64,000 nucleotides of DNA from Bacteroidales bacterium UBA5197. Its GTDB lineage: Bacteria; Bacteroidota; Bacteroidia; Bacteroidales; Lentimicrobiaceae. The notes under the pieces are model-generated. The model was not told the DNA's origin, ran no database searches, and saw nothing but the letters and a program-made list of their open reading frames with translations. Location: the NCBI GenBank assembly GCA_002412885.1, contig DHVX01000062.1, positions 95,746-159,745 of the forward strand. Direction: 5' to 3'. The translations under genes were made by a program, and so were the position numbers. Each line of letters opens with the position of its first letter. Position 1 is the stretch's first letter. Positions 55,227 to 61,413 of this stretch are shown piece after piece.

Positions 55227-55434
55227 ACCTTGTAAACCTTGTAAACCTTGTAAACATTTTATGAAGAGTACTAATATTCAAGAAGTTAAAGGTTTACAAA
55301 ACGTTTACACAGTTTACATTTCATCAAAACAAAATATGTCCTATGTAAACCAAATCCAATAACTCGGATACTTGTGTAAACCGGCAAGTATCATATTGAG
55401 AGATACATAGGCCAATGAGTTTACAGGGTTTACA
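55222..55434. repeat. Iteron-like cluster of TGTAAAC heptamers
   Basis: Eleven copies of TGTAAAC or its reverse complement GTTTACA lie within 213 bases. Four direct copies at 55222, 55231, 55240 and 55249 form a 9-base tandem array (TGTAAACCT). Three inverted copies follow at 55292, 55303 and 55312, two direct copies at 55344 and 55375, and two inverted copies at 55419 and 55428. This density is far above chance. It sits between the helicase-like and primase-like genes, the usual place of a replication origin in mobile elements. Confidence 0.8.
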
Positions 55435-55490
55435 AGAATTACACTTTTTTAATGATGCGTTGTGTACAAAACTATAAACAATCAAAAACA

Positions 55491-56420
55491 ATGAAATTCA
55501 GCACATTTAAAACAAAAGATTCCCGGAGACCATTTACCGAAATGCAATTATCGGATTTTGCTTCAATTGTTCATGAACCGGAACTCGGGGGGGCTGTATT
55601 TATTGAAGGGGCGCGCCTTGCTGAGCAGATAAGAGCAACGAAGGATCATAATGTTCAAAAACAATTGAAGCAATTTTTGCCTGCAATTTCCCCAGGAACA
55701 CTATTTGGACAAGACAGGCAAGATATAAGATCATATACAGGGCTCATGCAGATTGATATTGATGAAGGCATTTCAGATCCTGAGCAATTACGTAATGATC
55801 TTGGAGGACTATCCTGGGTGGCTTTTTCCTCTTTGTCTGTGAGAAAAGGGGTTTGGTTACTTATAAGGATACCAGAACCGGAAAATCAGCCTTTGTACTG
55901 GGAGAAGATTAATGGCTGGTTGTTAGACAAACATGGTTTGACCGCAGACCCCTCAAGAAAAAATCCGAAGGACTTAAGATTTTTTGCTCCGGATCGGGAT
56001 GCAATCTATAACCCCAATAGTAAAATGCTTCCCTTTATTCCGGCAGAAGAGTTACCCCCAAAACAACCTTCTTATAACAGAACCTGCAAGGTCACACAAA
56101 TGGGAGAATTTGTATCTCCATTTGACGATTTTAACTGCAACGCGGATGTTTTAAGCATGCTTATTTCAGATGGATGGAAAATCAACCATAGAATGGGGAA
56201 TAAAGTACGCCTTACACGGCCAGGAAAAAGATCTGGCACCTCAGCCGATTGGGACGAAAAACTGCGCCGACTTTATGTTTTTACAAGTACCAGTAATCTG
56301 GCTCATGATTCAAACCGCCATGCACTTTCGCCTGTAGATATTTTTATGAGACTTGAAAATATCACTACTACTCATCAGGCAAGGCAAAAACTTGTGGAAA
56401 TGGGCTACGGCAAAAAATAA
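55491..56420 (+). CDS. BT4734/BF3469-type primase-like (VirE N-terminal) protein
   Basis: About 309 residues from the ATG at 55491 (MKFSTFKTKDSRRP), preceded by an A-rich leader; an ATG at 55452 would add 13 residues. QIDIDEG near residue 87 is the Asp-x-Asp of an archaeo-eukaryotic-primase-like fold, followed by WVAFSSLSVRKGVWLLIRIP and KNPKDLRFFAPDRDA. This matches the BT4734-like N-terminal domain common in Bacteroidota mobile elements. The C-terminal 100 residues (VDIFMRLENITTTHQARQKLVEMGYG) are helical. With the helicase-like protein it may form a compact replication pair acting at the TGTAAAC array. Confidence 0.8.
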   Translation: MKFSTFKTKDSRRPFTEMQLSDFASIVHEPELGGAVFIEGARLAEQIRATKDHNVQKQLKQFLPAISPGTLFGQDRQDIRSYTGLMQIDIDEGISDPEQLRNDLGGLSWVAFSSLSVRKGVWLLIRIPEPENQPLYWEKINGWLLDKHGLTADPSRKNPKDLRFFAPDRDAIYNPNSKMLPFIPAEELPPKQPSYNRTCKVTQMGEFVSPFDDFNCNADVLSMLISDGWKINHRMGNKVRLTRPGKRSGTSADWDEKLRRLYVFTSTSNLAHDSNRHALSPVDIFMRLENITTTHQARQKLVEMGYGKK

Positions 56421-56463
56421 ATCAACGCTTCAACCAACACTTATTAACCTAAAAACAAAACCA

Positions 56464-57477
56464 ATGGAAAAATTTAAAAAATGCGACTACTGCGGGGAAA
56501 TATTTATTTATGAGCGTATTTCAGCAACTTATTGCTCTGACGCCTGCAAACAACAGGCCTATCTGTTACGTCGTGATAAGCAGTTTATAACTATACTGGA
56601 TGCGGAAGATACAGAGATTGAATCATACCCGGATCAACCGATCAATGAGAACACGGAAATTGTTCCGTTTGAGGAAACTATTTCTGAAGCAGAAGTATTA
56701 AATGAGTCAGAATCTCCGGAACCAATTAAGTCCAATAGCGAACCCACAAAAAGAAAGCGCAGAAAATCATATGTTCCCTCTTCAGGTAATGTGTCCGACA
56801 GCAAATCCAATGCAGATTCTAACGCCAACGGTTTAGGTGCTTTATTGGGTGCAGTGGCTATTGGTTACCTAATAAGCGAATTTGGCAAGACTACAAATAC
56901 ATCAACAGAACCAACAAAGCAAGCAGAGCCAACAGACAGTCAAAGTGATGTTGAACGCACAAAAGATGATGAAATCAAAGAACCAATCAAAATGGCAGAT
57001 GAAATTCCCGATCCCATCCTAAACCAATCGGAAAATACAGAACCTTTGGCGTCTACTGCTCTCGATACTGATCCCATGGCCGAATCTGGAAATATCTTTG
57101 TGAAGATTTCAAAAGGTTTGAATATCCAATGGAAGAAATTGAACCCACGTCCAAACAAAAAGCAGGTTATTGAAGATTCTGATAACCTGCAGCGGGAGGA
57201 AATGGACATTATCCAAGGTCCGACTGTTGATTCACCAATTATTCCTGAAACAAATAATGAAAAAGAAGTTGAACAACCCCTGGAAACTAATTCAATCCAA
57301 AAGGCATTAGATGAATTTATCAGAATAACCAAAAAGAATAAAAATGAAAAAGATTTAAGAGAGCGTAATCTGGGAAATAATGAATTACCGCAAACTGAAA
57401 GTAATTTACAGTCAATTTCGGAAGAAAATATTCTGACAGGAACTGAAAAAAATCAAACAGAGGATGATTTACAGTAA
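56464..57477 (+). CDS. Zinc-ribbon protein with low-complexity acidic body, unknown
   Basis: 337 residues from the ATG at 56464, after an A-rich leader. Four cysteines at 7, 10, 24 and 28 (CDYCGEIF ... YCSDAC) form a small zinc ribbon of the kind seen at the start of DNA-associated element proteins. The rest is Ser/Glu/Asn/Pro-rich and probably disordered, interrupted by a Gly/Ala-rich hydrophobic segment at about 122-140 (NGLGALLGAVAIGYLISEFG) that could be a weak membrane anchor. No family recognised. It lies 43 bases after the primase-like gene and is probably in the same operon. Confidence 0.6.
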   Translation: MEKFKKCDYCGEIFIYERISATYCSDACKQQAYLLRRDKQFITILDAEDTEIESYPDQPINENTEIVPFEETISEAEVLNESESPEPIKSNSEPTKRKRRKSYVPSSGNVSDSKSNADSNANGLGALLGAVAIGYLISEFGKTTNTSTEPTKQAEPTDSQSDVERTKDDEIKEPIKMADEIPDPILNQSENTEPLASTALDTDPMAESGNIFVKISKGLNIQWKKLNPRPNKKQVIEDSDNLQREEMDIIQGPTVDSPIIPETNNEKEVEQPLETNSIQKALDEFIRITKKNKNEKDLRERNLGNNELPQTESNLQSISEENILTGTEKNQTEDDLQ

Positions 57478-57882
57478 AATTCTGTCAGTTTATTGTAAAT
57501 CGAAAACCAATTAGCGTAAAAATGGAGATCGCAAAACATGCTATTTCCATTTTTAGCGTAAATAATAACCGAAAAATTGCTGATTCTTTGCAAAAAATAT
57601 GATTTTTTTAGTTTTTTATGCGAAAAGAGCGCAGTTTATTCAATAAGAGGCTTTCATTAATCTGGATTGTTCATCGATAATGAAGCAGCTCAATTTTAGA
57701 AAAGTATCTTGATATTCTTTTTAAACTCAACTTACTGTCAATACCAAAGTTCGCGCAATCCTAAAGCAATCGAAAACATTTTTATTGAATGTTGAATACA
57801 CAAAGAAAATCAATAAATTTACCCACTTAATCCACATAATCATTTTTTATTAACCTGTTTATAGCACATCAAAACAATCTTT
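57478..57882. other. 405-bp spacer between the replication module and the cargo
   Basis: No reading frame of note. It contains the repeat structure at 57511-57562 and an AT-rich leader of the T9SS gene. It marks the boundary between the replication genes and the BREX-containing cargo. Confidence 0.5.
57511..57562. repeat. Nested direct and inverted repeat
   Basis: The decamer TTAGCGTAAA occurs at 57511-57520 and 57553-57562, exactly 42 bases apart in the same orientation. Between and overlapping them, TAAAAATGGA (57517-57526) and TCCATTTTTA (57546-57555) form a 10-bp inverted repeat with a 19-base loop. Possibly a recombination, operator or terminator-like site. Confidence 0.7.
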
Positions 57883-60111
57883 ATGAAAAACATTATTTCG
57901 TTTGTCTTTTTAATAATATTCTGCTTCAACGGCCGTGCACAAAATCCCCCATCTTTATTATGGGAAAATAATTATGGTGGGACAAGTCAAGAAGTAGCAC
58001 ATGGCATTCAACAAACTACCGATGAGGGTTTTGTAATTGTAGGGTATACTTTTTCGAGTGATGGAGATGTAACAGGCAATCATGGGAGTTCGGATTATTG
58101 GATTGTAAAAACGGACAACACTGGTACACTTCAATGGCAAAAATGTTATGGGGGATCAAATGCGGATCAGGCTTATAGCATAGAACAGACAACAGATGGG
58201 GGTTATATAATTGCAGGGCTCACTGAATCAAATGATGGAGATGTAACTGGTCATTCTGGATTCTATGATTTTTGGGTTGTAAAAACTGATCAATCTGGTA
58301 CAATGCAATGGCAGAAATGTTATGGGGATTCTGACTCTCAAGTTGCCAGTAGTCTTCAACAAACAAATGATGGAGGGTATATCATAGCTGGTCATACTAA
58401 CTCAATTATTAATAGCTATGATTTTTGGATTGTTAAAACTGATGATTCAGGGAATATTCAATGGCAGAAATCTTATGGAGGATCAAATCAGGACGATGCC
58501 CAAAGCGTTCAACAGACAGCTGATGGGGGTTATATAATTGCAGGTTTTTCTAGTTCAAATGATGGTGATGTATCGGGTAATCACGGAAATGCCGATTACT
58601 GGGTAGTTAAGACTGATGTATCAGGTAATATTCAATGGCAGAAAACTTATGGTGGTTCCGAGCACGACATTGCACGTTCTATTCAGCAAACTACAGATGG
58701 GGGTTATATTATTGCAGGAGAATCATCATCAAATGATGGTGATGTATCTGGTAATCATGGAAGTTCTGATTTCTGGGTTGTTAAAACTGATCCATCTGGC
58801 ACTATTCAATGGCAGAAATGTTTTGGAGGATTAAATTATGACTTTGCAAATACTATTCAGCAAACAACTGATGGAGGATATGTAATTGGAGGGGCGTCCG
58901 ATTATCCTGAGTATAATTCCCTTTATAATTTACTCATTAAAGTTGACTCATCAGGTGAAATAATATGGCAGAATTCATTTGGTTCATCTCAAGAAATTAC
59001 AAGTGTTAAGGAAACAATAGATGGTGGATTAATACTTGGTGGAAACAGTTTGGAAAATTATTGGGCTGCCAGGTTATGTTACAGTGACCCAATATCTATA
59101 AACATTTCTGACACCTCATATTGCCTTTCTACCACACTTACAGCAACTGATGGATTTGAAAGTTACTTATGGAACACAGGTGAGACAACCCAAATGATTG
59201 ATGTAACTATAGGTGGAAATTATAGTGTAGTTGCAACTAACTCAATTGGATGTACATCAAATACTGAAATTTATGCTCCAGCTCCTATACAACCTTATGA
59301 CGGTGAACAAATTTGCATGGTAACCATGGACGAACAAACAGGGAACAATCTTATTATAATTGAAAAAACATTGAATGTTGGGACGGACTCTATTTTGATC
59401 TATCGGATGGACAATTATACCAGCCAGTACATATGTATCGGTGCTATTGGAATTGATGAGATTAGCATTTTCGAAGATGAAGATGCAATCCCTGAGCAAC
59501 AAAGTTATCAGTACAAAATATCAGTTAAAGACATAGTCTGTGGAAAAGAAAGTGATTTGAGTGACGTGCATCGCACTATATTATTACAATCTAGTGTCGG
59601 AATAAACAATGATGTCAATTTGCTTTGGAATCCTTATGAAGGATTTACTTACTCAAATTTTCAGATCTATAGAAGTAATGCAAACGGAGCTTTTAATTTG
59701 ATTGCTTACGTACCAAATAATAACTTTTCTTTTACCGATCTTACACCTCCATCAGGATTGAATAGATATCAGGTAAGAGTCTCACCAAATACTCCATGTA
59801 ATCTAACCAGGTCAACTTATAACTTTGTATCTTCAAATATTGTTAATCCCCTCACAGTTGGTATTGATAAAAAACCTGCAACATCATTTTCGATCAAACC
59901 GAATCCTGTTAACGATCATTTGTCTTTGAGATCAAATAATAACTTGATAGGAGCAAAATTCAGGATTACTGATTTGACCGGAAGGGTGCTTCTAACGAGC
60001 ATGGTAACGGCTGAAGAAACAGACATTGATCTCTCATCATTATCAGCAGGTGTATATATACTCATAGTTGAGGGGGAGAATAATCTGGCTACTAAAATAA
60101 TAAAGAAATAG
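57883..60111 (+). CDS. T9SS type A sorting domain protein with seven internal repeats
   Basis: 742 residues with a signal peptide of about 19 residues (ending NGRAQ). Residues about 25-395 hold seven repeats of roughly 50-58 residues built on YGG-x5-A-x-S-I-Q-Q-T-x-D-G-G-Y-I-I-A-G ... DYWVVKTD-x-x-G-x-I-Q-W-Q, probably one seven-bladed beta-propeller. Two Ig- or fibronectin-like segments follow, with SYQYKISV-type motifs. The last about 75 residues (FSIKPNPVNDHLSL ... LTGRVLL ... LSAGVYILIVEG) are a type A T9SS sorting domain, so it is exported to the cell surface. The repeats are very similar at DNA level, pointing to recent duplication. It ends 28 bases before brxA. Confidence 0.9.
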   Translation: MKNIISFVFLIIFCFNGRAQNPPSLLWENNYGGTSQEVAHGIQQTTDEGFVIVGYTFSSDGDVTGNHGSSDYWIVKTDNTGTLQWQKCYGGSNADQAYSIEQTTDGGYIIAGLTESNDGDVTGHSGFYDFWVVKTDQSGTMQWQKCYGDSDSQVASSLQQTNDGGYIIAGHTNSIINSYDFWIVKTDDSGNIQWQKSYGGSNQDDAQSVQQTADGGYIIAGFSSSNDGDVSGNHGNADYWVVKTDVSGNIQWQKTYGGSEHDIARSIQQTTDGGYIIAGESSSNDGDVSGNHGSSDFWVVKTDPSGTIQWQKCFGGLNYDFANTIQQTTDGGYVIGGASDYPEYNSLYNLLIKVDSSGEIIWQNSFGSSQEITSVKETIDGGLILGGNSLENYWAARLCYSDPISINISDTSYCLSTTLTATDGFESYLWNTGETTQMIDVTIGGNYSVVATNSIGCTSNTEIYAPAPIQPYDGEQICMVTMDEQTGNNLIIIEKTLNVGTDSILIYRMDNYTSQYICIGAIGIDEISIFEDEDAIPEQQSYQYKISVKDIVCGKESDLSDVHRTILLQSSVGINNDVNLLWNPYEGFTYSNFQIYRSNANGAFNLIAYVPNNNFSFTDLTPPSGLNRYQVRVSPNTPCNLTRSTYNFVSSNIVNPLTVGIDKKPATSFSIKPNPVNDHLSLRSNNNLIGAKFRITDLTGRVLLTSMVTAEETDIDLSSLSAGVYILIVEGENNLATKIIKK

Positions 60112-60139
60112 ATTTTAGTCAGGAAAAATACAATAGTAC

Positions 60140-60874
60140 GTGAAGAAACCTAAATCAATCCACGGAGCAAGAACAATCATGTTTTCTGAATTGGAAAAGG
60201 TGATGGATTTTTCCATTGATAATGAAGCATTTTTAGAATCTTTACATAGTAATGTGTTCGGAAAAAAATCTGCTGATGGTATCAGGCAAACAAGTAGATT
60301 TTTGAAAAGACTCTATAGCTTTGACTCAAACAATCCCCGATTCGCAGCCCTCAAATACTTCTGGAAAATTACAGAACCTGCCGAAAAGCCATTGATTGCC
60401 TTTGTTTTTGCTATCAATAATGACGTTATACTGGCGGAAAGCATCCAGGTTCTTCGTGACACAGCACCCGGTCACAAAGCAGCTATCGAAACATTTGAAG
60501 AAGAGATAGAAAAGTATCATCCCAATCAATACTCCCCGAATACATGTAAGTCAATGGCGCAAAACATTGCCAGCTCCTGGAAACAGGCAGGTTTTATTGT
60601 CGGAAAAGTGAAAAACATCAGGACACAACCTGAAATCGGGTACAAGGTCGCTTGCTTCGCATTCTTATTGGCTTATCTGAAGGGTGACCGGGGCGATTTT
60701 ATATGGAACAGCACCGGTGTAAAATCCTTATGCCTTTCTGAAAGCAAACTTCGCGAATTGGCTATTGAGTGTGCAAAGAATGATCTGATTCAATATCAGT
60801 ATGCAGGTAGTGTTACAGCATTAGGGTTTAATAATTTACTTAACAAAATTGGAATCAATGGCAACAAGGATTGA
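60140..60874 (+). CDS. brxA: BrxA (DUF1819), BREX system protein
   Basis: 244 residues from a GTG at 60140; a downstream Met at 60179 is an alternative. The sequence matches DUF1819: ELEKVMDFSIDNEAFLESL, RFLKRLYSFDSNNPRFAALKYFWKI, LIAFVFAINNDVILAESIQVL and a C-terminal winged-helix-like part (FLLAYLKGDRGDFIWNSTGVKSLCLSESKLRELAIECAKNDLI). BrxA is a small DNA-binding component of type I BREX, which methylates host DNA and blocks phage replication. It overlaps brxB by 17 bases. The order brxA-brxB-brxC is the conserved type I start. Confidence 0.9.
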   Translation: MKKPKSIHGARTIMFSELEKVMDFSIDNEAFLESLHSNVFGKKSADGIRQTSRFLKRLYSFDSNNPRFAALKYFWKITEPAEKPLIAFVFAINNDVILAESIQVLRDTAPGHKAAIETFEEEIEKYHPNQYSPNTCKSMAQNIASSWKQAGFIVGKVKNIRTQPEIGYKVACFAFLLAYLKGDRGDFIWNSTGVKSLCLSESKLRELAIECAKNDLIQYQYAGSVTALGFNNLLNKIGINGNKD

Positions 60875-61403
60875 TTTACTGATAGAGGCCTATGAAAAGG
60901 TAGTGAAAGAACCCTGGTCAACTGCTTTATCAGGCCAGGAACGCATCTGGTTTTTGGTGTACGATCCAGCTGAACAACGCAAGGTAGATTTACGGTTGGG
61001 CGATTTTGAAACCATAGCTGTCAGGTCCGGCAAAAAATGGAAAAGCATTTCGTTGAAGCAATGTTTCCCATCATGGATGGCCAATCATGAATACAAGGAA
61101 GACTATTTTGCCAATCCCGAATATATAGTTGACCAACTTGAGGCTGAATTTATCCCCTTCGCCATTAGTTTTCTGAAAGGTGAGTTAAATAAAATTGAGC
61201 AGGACCAGGATACGTTGATCGCGGTCAGAGATGTTTCTTCCTTATTTGGGTTTGGACGATTATCTGAAATACTCAAAAGTTGTGATAAGGATTTCAAAGG
61301 CCGTTTACTCATCTTTTTTCCGGGAGAATTCGAGCACAATCATTACCGTTTGCTGGATGCCAGAGATGGATGGGATTATTTAGCCAGGCCAATAACTTTA
61401 TAA
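60858..61403 (+). CDS. brxB: BrxB (DUF1788), BREX system protein
   Basis: 181 residues from the ATG at 60858; an earlier TTG (60849) is unlikely. Signatures of DUF1788: WFLVYDPAEQRKVDLRLGDFETIA, LEAEFIPFAISFLKGELNKIEQDQDTLIAVRDVSSLFGFGRLSEIL and the final GRLLIFFPGEFEHNHYRLLDARDGWDYLARPI. BrxB is essential to type I BREX defence in characterised systems, with a role that is not well defined. It overlaps brxA by 17 bases and precedes brxC by 10, so the three genes are one operon. Confidence 0.92.
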   Translation: MATRIDLLIEAYEKVVKEPWSTALSGQERIWFLVYDPAEQRKVDLRLGDFETIAVRSGKKWKSISLKQCFPSWMANHEYKEDYFANPEYIVDQLEAEFIPFAISFLKGELNKIEQDQDTLIAVRDVSSLFGFGRLSEILKSCDKDFKGRLLIFFPGEFEHNHYRLLDARDGWDYLARPITL

Positions 61404-61413
61404 TAGAACTGAA

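Noticed and set aside
55222..55257. CRISPR array at the 9-base tandem repeats
   Set aside because: Units are too short with no spacers, no Cas genes are near, and copies occur in both orientations.
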